NCBI RefSeq assembly: GCF_003201865.1
Contig: NZ_QJJJ01000003.1
Span: forward strand, 62,001 to 126,000
DNA length: 64,000 nucleotides
DNA from: Methylobacterium sp. B4
Lineage (GTDB): Bacteria > Pseudomonadota > Alphaproteobacteria > Rhizobiales > Beijerinckiaceae
Direction: 5' to 3'
The number at the start of each line of letters is the position of its first letter. The first letter of the stretch is position 1. The notes beneath the pieces are model-generated. The model made no database searches, was not told the origin of the DNA, and saw nothing but the letters and a program-made list of their open reading frames with translations. Positions 45,133 to 55,707 of the stretch are shown piece after piece. The position numbers and the translations under genes were made by a program.

Positions 45133-46026
45133 ATGACCTGCTTCACCGGATTGTCCGCCTTCCCCATCACCCCGACCTCCCCCGAAGGTCGGGTGGATGT
45201 CGCGGCGTTGCGCGCCCTGATCGCCCCGCTGGTGACCGCGGGCGTGGACTCGATCGGGCTCCTCGGAAGCACTGGCACCTACGCCTATCTCTCCCGCGAA
45301 GAGCGCCGCCGCGCGCTCGACGCGGCCCTGGACGAGGCCGCCGAGCGCGTGCCGGTCATCGTCGGGATCGGGGCGCTGCGCACCGACGAGGCCGTGCGGC
45401 TCGCGCAGGATGCCAGGGCGGCGGGCGCCACGGCGGGACTTCTGGCCGCCGTCTCCTACACGCCGCTGACCGACGAGGAGGTGTTCGAGCACTTCGCCAC
45501 GGTCGCGGCGCAGGGCGGCCTGCCCTTGTGCATCTACGACAATCCCGGCACCACGCATTTCCGTTTCACGCCCTCGCTGGTCGGCCGGCTCGCGGCTCGC
45601 CCCGGCATCGCCGCGCTCAAGAGCCCAGCCCCGGAGGCCGCAGCAGTCGCGGATCATCTCGACGCCCTGCGTCGCGCCGTGCCTCCGAGCTTTCGGCTCG
45701 GCTTCAGCGGGGACTGGAACGCAGTGGAGGCGCTGCTGGCTGGCGGCGAGGCTTGGTATTCCGTGGCGGCGGGCCTGTTTCCCAAGCCCTGCCTCGCGAT
45801 CCTGGCGGCGGCCCGGGCGGGCGAGGCCGCCCGGGCGCGGGCGCTGAATGCGCGGATGCAGCCGCTCTGGGATCTCTTCCGGGAGCATTCGAGCCTGCGG
45901 GTCACCTATGCGGCCGCACGCATCCTCGGCCTGTGCCGGGCCGATCCGCCGCGGCCGATCCTGCCGCTGCCGCCCCCGGTCCAGGACCGGGTGGCCGAGG
46001 TCCTGAGAGGGCTCGATCCCGCCTGA
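45133..46026 (+). CDS. Dihydrodipicolinate synthase / N-acetylneuraminate lyase family protein
   Basis: A TIM-barrel, Schiff-base-forming lyase or aldolase of 297 residues. It shows 'GLLGSTGTYAYLSREERRRA' (phosphate/carboxylate loop), the conserved tyrosine region 'LCIYDNPGTTHFRF' and the catalytic lysine in 'GIAALKSPAP'. The family makes dihydrodipicolinate, cleaves sialic acids or dehydrates sugar acids; no lysA or sugar genes are adjacent, so substrate is open. It is probably not the main DapA given isolated context. Confidence 0.85.
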   Translation: MTCFTGLSAFPITPTSPEGRVDVAALRALIAPLVTAGVDSIGLLGSTGTYAYLSREERRRALDAALDEAAERVPVIVGIGALRTDEAVRLAQDARAAGATAGLLAAVSYTPLTDEEVFEHFATVAAQGGLPLCIYDNPGTTHFRFTPSLVGRLAARPGIAALKSPAPEAAAVADHLDALRRAVPPSFRLGFSGDWNAVEALLAGGEAWYSVAAGLFPKPCLAILAAARAGEAARARALNARMQPLWDLFREHSSLRVTYAAARILGLCRADPPRPILPLPPPVQDRVAEVLRGLDPA

Positions 46027-46125
46027 TCGGCCGGTGCGGGACAGTGGCGGCGGCACCCCTTTAAAGGTCGATTCACGCAGACCCGTTCTACTCGCGGCCT
46101 GTCAGTTCTGCGTAATCGAAGTGCC

Positions 46126-47124
46126 ATGTCCTCATCGGTCGCCGAAGCGCCGGACCTGTCCGGCCTCATCGAACTCTCGCGCGATCCCGCGCTGGACCTG
46201 AAGCCCGTGATCCTGCGGGTGCAGACCGACCTCTTCCTCGCTGCCCCCGTCCACGACCGCGCCATCCTCCAGGCCTTCGAGTCGCTTGCCGCGGGGCTGA
46301 TCCCCACGGTGGACGAGGAGACCCTGCGCATCGTCGCCGACAAGCTCGGCGGCTGCCCCGACGTGCCGCCCGCCGTGCGCGCCGCGCTCGCGACCCGGGG
46401 CTTTCCCGTCGCCCCGCCGCAAGAGGCCGAGACGGAGGCCGAGGTGGACCGTGCACTGGCCGCCAACCCCGGCGCGCTGATCGGGACGCGTGCCCTGGAG
46501 CGCCTGCTCGCCCGCGCCCGCACCGACGCCGATCTCGGCGCCACGCTGCTCGCGCGTCCCGACATTCCCCCCGCCGACCTCGCCCCGCTCTGGCTGCAGG
46601 CCGGTCCGGAGCAGCGCCGGGCGATCCGGGAGGCCGTGGAGGCCACCGCCGCCCTGCGCCCCTGCCCGCCGGCCCCGCGGGCGCTCGCCACCACCCTGGT
46701 CGAGAAATCGCACGGCAGGGACATCCAGGGCTTCATCACCACGCTGGGCCAGGGACTCGGCCTGCCCGCGAACTATCTCGGGGCCGCCAGCGACCCGACC
46801 ACCCGCTACGACCTTCTGACCCTGGCCTTGCGCGCGGCGGATCTGCGCGAGGGCGAGGCGGTGTTCGTCTTCCTCACCCTCAACGACAGCGTGGCCCGCT
46901 CGGTCGACCGGGTCTTTTCCCTGGTGACGCTGTTCCGCGAGACCAGCCGCGCTGCCGCCCGCGACCTGCTCAGCGCGATCCTCGGCGCCTCCGTGATGGA
47001 GCGGGCGGGGAGCGGAGAGCATCAGCCCCTGCACGGCCCCGAAGCCAAGCGCGGGGCTGTGGCGGCGAGCGAGCGCGGCGGCCTTCGCACGGTGCTCCCG
47101 TCGCGCCTGCGCCGCACGAGCTGA
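46126..47124 (+). CDS. DUF2336 family protein
   Basis: A 332-residue, helix-rich soluble protein. Repeated short helices ('DLSGLIELSRDPALDLKPVI', 'AFESLAAGLIPTVDEETLRI', 'DLLTLALRAADLREGEAVFV') in a HEAT-like array fit DUF2336, common in Rhizobiales and Caulobacterales near motility and cell-cycle genes. No enzyme motif is visible. A 100-base gap separates it from the DHDPS-family gene. Confidence 0.75.
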   Translation: MSSSVAEAPDLSGLIELSRDPALDLKPVILRVQTDLFLAAPVHDRAILQAFESLAAGLIPTVDEETLRIVADKLGGCPDVPPAVRAALATRGFPVAPPQEAETEAEVDRALAANPGALIGTRALERLLARARTDADLGATLLARPDIPPADLAPLWLQAGPEQRRAIREAVEATAALRPCPPAPRALATTLVEKSHGRDIQGFITTLGQGLGLPANYLGAASDPTTRYDLLTLALRAADLREGEAVFVFLTLNDSVARSVDRVFSLVTLFRETSRAAARDLLSAILGASVMERAGSGEHQPLHGPEAKRGAVAASERGGLRTVLPSRLRRTS

Positions 47125-47147
47125 CCGGCGCTCGCGGGCGCTGAGGA

Positions 47148-47489
47148 CTATTCCGCGAGCGGCAGGCCGTGCCGGCCCTCGCGGTCGTCGATCTCGACGA
47201 TCCACAGGTCGGAATCGAAGCGCAGCTCGCGGGACAGCCGCTCCTCGACATCCGGCGAGGGAGCAGCGCTGAGGATGGGGCTGAAGAGCCGCTCGCCCGA
47301 ATCCTCCGCCTCGATCAGCGCCTGCGGGGCAGGACCGTAGAGGTCGGCCGTGCCGTCGAGCCGGTCGATCTTGACGAAGATCGCGCCCGCCTCCGCGGAG
47401 CCGCGGCGGCGCTGCACGGCGGGGATGCCCTCGCCATTGAGGCGGCGCAGTTGCGCGGAGACCCAGAAATCCGAGCGGAGACGTGGCAT
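47148..47489 (-). CDS. DUF1491 family protein
   Basis: A small protein of 113 residues from ATG 47489 ('PRLRSDFWVSAQLRRLNGEG'), fitting DUF1491 ('GAIFVKIDRLDGTADLYGPA', 'RELRFDSDLWIVEIDDREGR'). Alphaproteobacterial, function unknown. It follows the peptidoglycan-binding gene on the same strand with a 43-base gap. Confidence 0.85.
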   Translation of the reverse strand: MPRLRSDFWVSAQLRRLNGEGIPAVQRRRGSAEAGAIFVKIDRLDGTADLYGPAPQALIEAEDSGERLFSPILSAAPSPDVEERLSRELRFDSDLWIVEIDDREGRHGLPLAE

Positions 47490-47532
47490 GGGGCGTTGAT
47501 AGGCGCCCGCCATCCCCGCGTCGATGGCCGCC

Positions 47533-48306
47533 TTAGCCCTGCGGGACGGCGGCCTTGGCCGTCACCTCGCGGGTCAGGGCGCGCAGGGTCGGCCCGGCGG
47601 CCTCGCCCTTGACCGGCAGCTTGCGGTCGCGCTCGAACTTCTCGATCGCCGCCTTCGTGCCCGGCCCCATCAGGCCGTCATCCTTGAGCGGGCCATAGCC
47701 GAGCTTGGCCAGCGCCCTCTGGACGCGGATCACAGCCTGGTCCGGCTTCGGAGCATCGACCTTGGCCGCGTCGGGCTTTCCGGCGGGTTTCACCTCGGCC
47801 GTCTTCGGCTCTGGCCTTCTTGCCTCGGCCCTGCGCGCATCGGCCCTAGGCGTGACGGAGGCGGTCGTCTCGCCCGAACGGATCATCTCGGCGATCGGGT
47901 CGCGGGGCGGGACGGACACCTCCCGCACCGGAGCGGCCGCCGGCCTCGACACTTCGGCCGCGCGAACGTCCCGTTGCGTGGCAGGCGCCTTCATGGCGAG
48001 CGGCTTCGGCTCGACACTCGGCAGGATCGGAGCGGGATGCGGCCCAACCTGGAGTCCGACCGCATTGACGCAGACATAGATCGCCGCGGCCGCGCCCGCC
48101 GCGCTGCCGAGCACACCGCCGGGATGGCGCAGGCAGAACCGCCCGGCCGTCGCGGCCGCCGCCAGCGCCGCGGCCTTCCAGCCCCCGGGGGCGGGGCCGC
48201 GCGGGACGGGCCGGCGACGCGGCGAGCGAGCGGGGGTACCGGCGACGCGCATGTCGCCGGGGACGACGATCTCGCGCTGGTCCCGTCTGGCGGGCGGCTC
48301 GCGCAT
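47533..48306 (-). CDS. Peptidoglycan-binding domain protein, membrane anchored
   Basis: A 257-residue protein. A cytoplasmic, arginine-rich N-terminus (1-55) leads to one membrane helix (about 63-85, 'GGVLGSAAGAAAAIYVCVNA'). A long proline/alanine/lysine-rich periplasmic linker then leads to a C-terminal PG_binding_1 domain ('VIRVQRALAKLGYGPLKDDG', 'LMGPGTKAAIEKFERDRKLP'). It probably docks on the cell wall. It stands between the histidine kinase and DUF1491 on one strand, and may be an operon with both. Confidence 0.85.
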   Translation of the reverse strand: MREPPARRDQREIVVPGDMRVAGTPARSPRRRPVPRGPAPGGWKAAALAAAATAGRFCLRHPGGVLGSAAGAAAAIYVCVNAVGLQVGPHPAPILPSVEPKPLAMKAPATQRDVRAAEVSRPAAAPVREVSVPPRDPIAEMIRSGETTASVTPRADARRAEARRPEPKTAEVKPAGKPDAAKVDAPKPDQAVIRVQRALAKLGYGPLKDDGLMGPGTKAAIEKFERDRKLPVKGEAAGPTLRALTREVTAKAAVPQG

Positions 48307-48358
48307 TCATGAACTCCTTACGGGTGGCGTGACGTTCCGGGTCGAGAGACGGGTCGGC

Positions 48359-50311
<1,953 letters not shown>

Positions 50312-50706
50312 GCACAGCGCGGAGACACCTTCGATACTTCAGGTGTCCCGCGCCCCTCGACTGCTTGTTTCGAACTTGAGGGAAAGCGTCGCAGAGGCGG
50401 TTTAAGCGAGGATGAAAAGGGTCGCTCGCTTGCCGCGGACCCGAGCGCCGGAACGGTCCCGGCCCCGCCTCGATCCCCGCTCTTCACAAGCTCCGGACGG
50501 CGCCCGCCATGGCCCTGCGCAGAGCGTGAGGGGGCCGCGGCGAGGGGTGAAGGACAGGCGGCAAGTCTTCGTTCACCACGTCCGCCGTTTGGCTCCGGCG
50601 GGTTCACCCGGCGGTGTCGCGGGGATGGCAGGATCGCCGGACCAGACCATCCTAGACCCTCGCCCGGCCAATGACCGGGCGGGCGAAGCTCGGCGAGACC
50701 GGACCG
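50312..50706. other. Divergent intergenic region, kinase / small membrane protein
   Basis: This 395-base GC-rich gap separates the minus-strand kinase from the plus-strand gene at 50707. I see no box, RNA motif or supported ORF; several overlapping open frames here are GC-driven artefacts. Confidence 0.4.
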
Positions 50707-51030
50707 ATGTCGTTCCTCCTGCGCGCCGCCCTGGTGATCGGCGTCCTTTCCTACCTCGCGACCCTGCGCCAGGACGGGCGGGCACCGGACCGCGCGGAGG
50801 CTCTCCCGGCCGGCGGCCTCGCCCTCGAGGCGGTGGACCGCCTCACCACCGGCGGGATCGGCGCGTTGGTCGAGGCGCTGCCGCCCGAAACGCGGGAGAG
50901 CATGACCCGGGCCGGGACCGCGGCGCTGGCCCGGCACCTCGCGGGACAGACCGCGACCCCGCGGCCCTCCGCCGACACCCTCTCGGCGAGCGACCGCAAG
51001 CCGTCCTGGCGGGGACCCATCGCGCCCTGA
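50707..51030 (+). CDS. Small membrane or exported protein of unknown function
   Basis: A 107-residue product with an N-terminal hydrophobic segment ('FLLRAALVIGVLSYLATLRQ'), then a helix-prone, alanine-rich part. The anchor might be an uncleaved signal. It lies 69 bases before the cytochrome bd subunit gene on the same strand. No family recognised. Confidence 0.55.
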   Translation: MSFLLRAALVIGVLSYLATLRQDGRAPDRAEALPAGGLALEAVDRLTTGGIGALVEALPPETRESMTRAGTAALARHLAGQTATPRPSADTLSASDRKPSWRGPIAP

Positions 51031-51099
51031 GCGCGGTTCTGGCCCCATGAGGCGGCGCCCCTATAACGAAGGGGTGCGGCGGGCCGGGAGGAAGCGTCG

Positions 51100-52143
51100 A
51101 TGTTCGGCTTCGGGGAATCCTACGAGGGCCTGGCGTTCTGGCTGCCGCTGGTCTGGGCGGGGCTGCTGGCGCTCGCGGTGGCGATGTACGTCGTCATCGA
51201 CGGATTCGACCTCGGGGTCGGCATCCTCTTCACCGCCGCCCGTCCGGGAAACTGGCGCGACCGGATGATGCTCTCGGTGGCGCCGATCTGGGACGGCAAC
51301 GAGACGTGGCTCGTGCTCGGCGGCGGCGGGCTGTTCGCGGTCTTCTCGCTCGCCTACGCGATCCTGCTCCCGGCGCTCTACCTGCCGCTGATCCTGATGC
51401 TGATCGCCCTGATCTTCCGCGGCGTCGCCTTCGAGTTCCGCTTCAAGGCCGAGCGCTCGCAGATCGTGTGGGACAACGCCTTCCACTACGGTTCGCTGAT
51501 CGCCACCTTCGCGCAGGGCATGGTGCTCGGCGCCTTCGTCCAAGGCTTCCGGACCGAGGGGCGGGGCTTTGCAGGCGGCACCTTCGACTGGCTCACCCCT
51601 TTCAGCGTCATGACCGGCATCGGCCTCGTCTGCGGCTACGGCCTGCTCGGCGCGACCTGGTGCGTGATGAAGACATCGGGCGAATTGGAGATCTGGTCGC
51701 GGATCAAGGCCAAGCAGTTCCTGGCCGGCACCGTCGTCTCGATGGCGATCGTCAGCGCCTGGGTGCCCTTCCTCGGGCTCGAGATCCAGTGGCGCTGGTT
51801 CTCCTGGCCGAACATCCTGTTCGTGGCGCCCGTGCCGATCCTGACGGCCTTCGTCTGCTGGCGCATCCTCAGGGCGATCGACGACGGGCGCACGGTGGCG
51901 CCGTTCCTCCTCTCGATCGCGCTGTTCCTGCTCGGTTTCGTCGGGTTGGCGATCAGCCTCTTCCCCTACGTCGTGCCGCCCAAGATCACGATCTGGGAGG
52001 CAGCCAACGCGACCTCGGCGCTGCAATTCGCGCTCGTCGGCTACGCCGTGGTGATGCCGCTGACGCTGGCCTACACGGCCTACGCCTACTGGGTCTTCCG
52101 GGGGAAGATCGAGGAGAACCCGAACGCGGCGAGCTACCATTGA
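51100..52143 (+). CDS. cydB: Cytochrome bd-type ubiquinol oxidase subunit II
   Basis: CydB/CioB of a bd-type quinol oxidase, 347 residues with about eight or nine membrane helices. Family motifs are 'MYVVIDGFDLGVGILFTAAR', 'SVAPIWDGNETWLVLGGGGL' and 'PALYLPLILMLIALIFRGVA' followed by 'FEFRF'. The haem-bearing subunit I (cydA) normally sits directly upstream, but here the preceding gene is an unrelated small protein. A 32-codon accessory frame follows, overlapping the stop. Confidence 0.95.
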   Translation: MFGFGESYEGLAFWLPLVWAGLLALAVAMYVVIDGFDLGVGILFTAARPGNWRDRMMLSVAPIWDGNETWLVLGGGGLFAVFSLAYAILLPALYLPLILMLIALIFRGVAFEFRFKAERSQIVWDNAFHYGSLIATFAQGMVLGAFVQGFRTEGRGFAGGTFDWLTPFSVMTGIGLVCGYGLLGATWCVMKTSGELEIWSRIKAKQFLAGTVVSMAIVSAWVPFLGLEIQWRWFSWPNILFVAPVPILTAFVCWRILRAIDDGRTVAPFLLSIALFLLGFVGLAISLFPYVVPPKITIWEAANATSALQFALVGYAVVMPLTLAYTAYAYWVFRGKIEENPNAASYH

Positions 52144-52238
52144 AGGCCAAGCGCGTTCTCTGGTTCGTGGCCCTCTACGGTCTGAGCCTCGTCGCCTTCA
52201 CGGCACTCGTCTACTTCATCCGCGCCATCGCGCGCTGA
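52140..52238 (+). CDS. DUF2474/CydX-like small membrane subunit
   Basis: A 32-residue frame starting at TTG 52140, overlapping the cydB stop (TTGA). It has one membrane helix ('VLWFVALYGLSLVAFTALVY') flanked by basic residues, matching the short DUF2474/CydX-type peptides that stabilise bd oxidases. It is too short for most gene callers. Translational coupling with cydB supports it. Confidence 0.8.
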   Translation: MKAKRVLWFVALYGLSLVAFTALVYFIRAIAR

Positions 52239-52379
52239 CGCGAGATCGGAGCGTGGCCGACGTGTCACCCGGTCGCGTTCCTCGCGGTCGGGGTCCTCGC
52301 GCGCGTAGCCTTGCCGGCCCGCGCTCCGCTAAGGTCCGCCCATGACGCGTGATCTCCGACGGACGGCGAACGGCTCGCG

Positions 52380-54848
52380 ATGACGGCGCAGGGACCGGAC
52401 AGGCCGGAGAGCGGCGGCGCGCGCGAAGGGACCGAGACGCGGGCCGCAGCGCGCGAGGCGGCACGGGCGGCAGCCTTGCTCGCGCGCCAGCTCGGACGCC
52501 TCGCCGGCAGCGCCGGCCGCAGCGCGTGGCGCAGCGGCCGCGACGCCGCGCGCAAGACCACGCCGGTTCTCGCCCGGGCGGCGGGCCGGCTGCGCCCGGA
52601 CGGGACCGCCGCGCCGCAGGTCGACCCCGTCGCGCGCGCCGAGGCCGCCCCGACCGTGCGGTCCGACCATCGCCCATCCGCCGTCCGGCGGCGCCGGCCC
52701 TGGCTGCTCGGCCTCGCGGCCCTGGTCGGCATCCCGCTGGTGATCCTCGCGGGCTACGTCTTGACCGCCTTCGCCACCCTGCCGCCGCTCGGCGGGGCCG
52801 CGCCGGAGGCCACGCAGCGCGCCCTCGTCGTGGAGGCCGAGGACGGCCGATCCTTCGCCAACCGCGGCGCCTTCCAGGGCGAGAAGCTCACTGAGAAGAC
52901 CCTGCCGCCCCGGCTCGCCCAGGCCATCGTCGCGATCGAGGACCGGCGCTTCTTCAGCCACTGGGGCATCGACCTGCGCGGCATGATGCGGGCGCTGTGG
53001 CGCAACGCGACCGGCGGCGGCGTGCGCGAGGGCGGCTCGACCATCACGCAGCAATACGCCCGGCTGACCTCGCTCAGCCAGGAAAAGACCCTGCGCCGCA
53101 AGATCCAGGAAGCGTTCCTGGCGCTGCGCCTGGAGAGCACGCTCTCGAAGCCCGAGATCCTCGTCGGCTACCTCAACACCGCCTATTTCGGCGCGGGTGC
53201 CTACGGAGCGGATGCGGCGGCCCGGCGCTATTTCGGACACGACGCGCAGGGGCTGACGCTGGCCGAGGCGGCGATGCTGGCCGGACTCGTGCGCGCGCCC
53301 TCGCAGCTCGCCCCGACCCGCAATTTCGGCGGCGCCAAGGAGCGGGCCGACCTCGTGCTCCAGGCCATGGTCGAGACCGGAGCGATCAGCCAGGCGGAGG
53401 CGGACAAGGCCCGGGCGCAGAAGCTGACGCTGCACACGCCCCCCGAGACGCCGCCGGGCACGAACTACTTCCTCGACGCGGTGGCCGGCGACGTGAAGCG
53501 GCTGACGCAGGAGACGGGCGACGTCACCGTGCGCTCGACCCTCAACCTCGACCTACAAAGCCTCGCCGAGGGCGTGCTGGCCCGCCGCCTCGACGCGGAA
53601 GGGACGAAGAAGAAGGTCGGCCAGGGGGCGCTGATCGCGATGGCGCCCGACGGGGCGATCCTCGCCATGGTGGGGGGGCGCGACTACGAGGACAGCCAGT
53701 TCAACCGCGCGGTCCAGGCCAAGCGGCAGGCCGGCTCGCTGTTCAAGCTGTTCGTCTACCTCGCGGCCTACGGCAGCAAGGGCTTCTTCCCCGACAGCGT
53801 GCTCGTCGACCGCCCGACCCAGATCGGCGAGTGGGAGCCGCAGAACTCCAACAACCGCTTCCGCGGCGCGCTGCCCCTGCGCTCGGCCTTCGCGCTCTCG
53901 GTCAACACCATCGCCGCCCAGCTCGGCGAGGAGGTGGGGGTGCCCGCCATCATCGCCGAGGCGCGACGGCTCGGCGTGCAATCGGACCTGCCCGCGGTGC
54001 CGAGCCTCGCCCTCGGCTCGGCGGACGTGTCGCTCCTGGAGATGACCCGCGCCTATGCCGGCGTGCTCGGCCCCGGCGTGCCGGTCGAACCCTTCCTCGT
54101 GCGCGGCATTCGCGGCAACACCGCCCAGCCGCTCTACCAGCGCCCGGCGCAGAAGCCCGGCGCGGCGATGGATGCGCAGGTCCAGAGCATGATGCTCGAC
54201 TCGCTCCAGGCCGTGGTCGAATCCGGGACCGGCAAGGCCGCGCGCGTCTCCGGCCTCGCGGTCGGCGGCAAGACCGGCACCAGCCAGGATTACCGCGACG
54301 CGTGGTTCGTCGGGCTGACACCGGACATGATCGTCGGTGTCTGGGTCGGTAACGACGACAACGCCCCGATGAACAAGGTGACCGGCGGCGACATTCCGGC
54401 CCGCGTCTTCCACGACTTCGTCGAGCGGGCGCAGAAGGTGCTCAAGGGCCGCAAGCGCCCGGCACCGTCCGCAGCCCGGGCCGAGCCGATCCCCGCCGCC
54501 GCCGTGGCGCCCCCTCCGCCCGCCCCGGCCGCGGGCGAGCTGCGCGGCGTGCCCGAGATCGTCGACACCGGCACGCTGACGATCCGCGGGCGCACGGTGC
54601 GCCTCCTCGGCGTCGTCGGCGAGGGCGGCGCGCTCGCTCGCCAGCTCGCGCGCTACCTGCGCCGCCGGGAGATCATCTGCTCCGGCGATCCGGCTTCCTC
54701 GCGCTGCCGCCTCGACGGCGACGACCTCGCTTCCCTCATCGTCACCGCCGGCGGCGCGCGGGCGAGCGACGACGCTCCGAGCGACCTGATCGAGGCCGAG
54801 GATCAGGCCCGGGCCGAGCGCGCGGGGCTGTGGCAGCGGGAGCGGTGA
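52380..54848 (+). CDS. Class A penicillin-binding protein with a C-terminal nuclease-fold (SNase-like) domain
   Basis: A bifunctional peptidoglycan polymerase of 822 residues. A basic cytoplasmic N-terminus (1-105) and a membrane helix ('LLGLAALVGIPLVILAGYVL', about 108-128) precede the glycosyltransferase ('IVAIEDRRFFSHWGIDLRGM', 'GGSTITQQYARLTS'). The transpeptidase follows with SxxK in 'AGSLFKLFVY', SVN in 'ALSVNTIA' and KTGTS. Residues 722-822 ('IVDTGTLTIRGRTVRLLGVV', then 'CRLDGDDLASLIVTAGGARA', 'EDQARAERAGLWQRE') follow the staphylococcal-nuclease fold, but the catalytic loop ('IDAPE' in nucleases) reads 'VVGEG' and the DGDT aspartate is lost. That module is therefore probably a binding domain. 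Confidence 0.92.
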   Translation: MTAQGPDRPESGGAREGTETRAAAREAARAAALLARQLGRLAGSAGRSAWRSGRDAARKTTPVLARAAGRLRPDGTAAPQVDPVARAEAAPTVRSDHRPSAVRRRRPWLLGLAALVGIPLVILAGYVLTAFATLPPLGGAAPEATQRALVVEAEDGRSFANRGAFQGEKLTEKTLPPRLAQAIVAIEDRRFFSHWGIDLRGMMRALWRNATGGGVREGGSTITQQYARLTSLSQEKTLRRKIQEAFLALRLESTLSKPEILVGYLNTAYFGAGAYGADAAARRYFGHDAQGLTLAEAAMLAGLVRAPSQLAPTRNFGGAKERADLVLQAMVETGAISQAEADKARAQKLTLHTPPETPPGTNYFLDAVAGDVKRLTQETGDVTVRSTLNLDLQSLAEGVLARRLDAEGTKKKVGQGALIAMAPDGAILAMVGGRDYEDSQFNRAVQAKRQAGSLFKLFVYLAAYGSKGFFPDSVLVDRPTQIGEWEPQNSNNRFRGALPLRSAFALSVNTIAAQLGEEVGVPAIIAEARRLGVQSDLPAVPSLALGSADVSLLEMTRAYAGVLGPGVPVEPFLVRGIRGNTAQPLYQRPAQKPGAAMDAQVQSMMLDSLQAVVESGTGKAARVSGLAVGGKTGTSQDYRDAWFVGLTPDMIVGVWVGNDDNAPMNKVTGGDIPARVFHDFVERAQKVLKGRKRPAPSAARAEPIPAAAVAPPPPAPAAGELRGVPEIVDTGTLTIRGRTVRLLGVVGEGGALARQLARYLRRREIICSGDPASSRCRLDGDDLASLIVTAGGARASDDAPSDLIEAEDQARAERAGLWQRER

Positions 54849-54948
54849 GTAGCCGGGATGTTCGCCCGCCCCTACGCCGGGCATCGACCGCGGCGGAGCG
54901 GGCCGGTCGCCTCATCGGGCAGGTTTATCGCAATCACCGGAGGGCGAC

Positions 54949-55587
54949 GTGGATTTCGACGTAGCTTTCGATCGCTGGCTGGATCGGCACGCCGAGAACG
55001 GCTCCGCTGCTGCCCATTTCCTGAACCCGCCGGCAGATCCATCGGTGCTGGATGCGGCGGAAGCGCGGATCGGCTTTGCCCTGCCCGCCGACCTGCGCCG
55101 GCTCTGGCTGCGGGCCGACGGCCAGCAGGACATCTTCACGATCGCAGACCCTGCACCCGGCCGCGTCCTCTGTCCCTTGTTCGGGACCTACAGCTTCCTC
55201 TCCGTGCAGGATGCGCTGACGACGTATCAGGGCTGGCTGGATATCTGGGACGGCGGCGGCCCGGACTTCGACGAGAGCTTCAACGGCGAGGCGCATGTGC
55301 AGCGTCGAGGGGATGACCCTGTTCACCGCGAGTACTGGCGACCCGGCTGGCTGCCCTTCTCCGATGACAACGGAAACGCCTACGCCGTGGACCTCGCGCC
55401 CGCGCCCGGCGGCACGATCGGCCAAGTGATCGTCATCGGCCCCGACGAAGACCTGCGCCGGGTGCTGGCACCCTCCATCACGGACTTCCTCGCCGATGCC
55501 GCCCGGCGGCTGCGTGCTTTCGGTCGCTCGAGCGGCGAGCGCCCGATCCTGTACTTCGACCTGGAGGGGCGTGCTTCCGCAGCCTGA
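54949..55587 (+). CDS. SMI1/KNR4 (SUKH) family protein
   Basis: A 212-residue soluble protein from GTG 54949 with GGAGG just upstream. The SUKH hallmark is visible in 'DAAEARIGFALPADLRRLWL', then 'FGTYSFLSVQDALTTYQGW', 'WLPFSDDNGNAYAVDLAP'. Many SUKH proteins are immunity proteins to contact-dependent toxins, others housekeeping in nature. No toxin gene is adjacent, so a solitary role is likely. Confidence 0.85.
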   Translation: MDFDVAFDRWLDRHAENGSAAAHFLNPPADPSVLDAAEARIGFALPADLRRLWLRADGQQDIFTIADPAPGRVLCPLFGTYSFLSVQDALTTYQGWLDIWDGGGPDFDESFNGEAHVQRRGDDPVHREYWRPGWLPFSDDNGNAYAVDLAPAPGGTIGQVIVIGPDEDLRRVLAPSITDFLADAARRLRAFGRSSGERPILYFDLEGRASAA

Positions 55588-55707
55588 TCCATGATGCCGC
55601 TCCGCCGAGCGCAAGCGGCAGGCCTTCGCGCCGCTCGCGAAACTCCCGATCCCGGGCTGCTCGCCTGCCTCGATGAGGGTACGCCGTAAGAGATGCGGGG
55701 GAAAATC

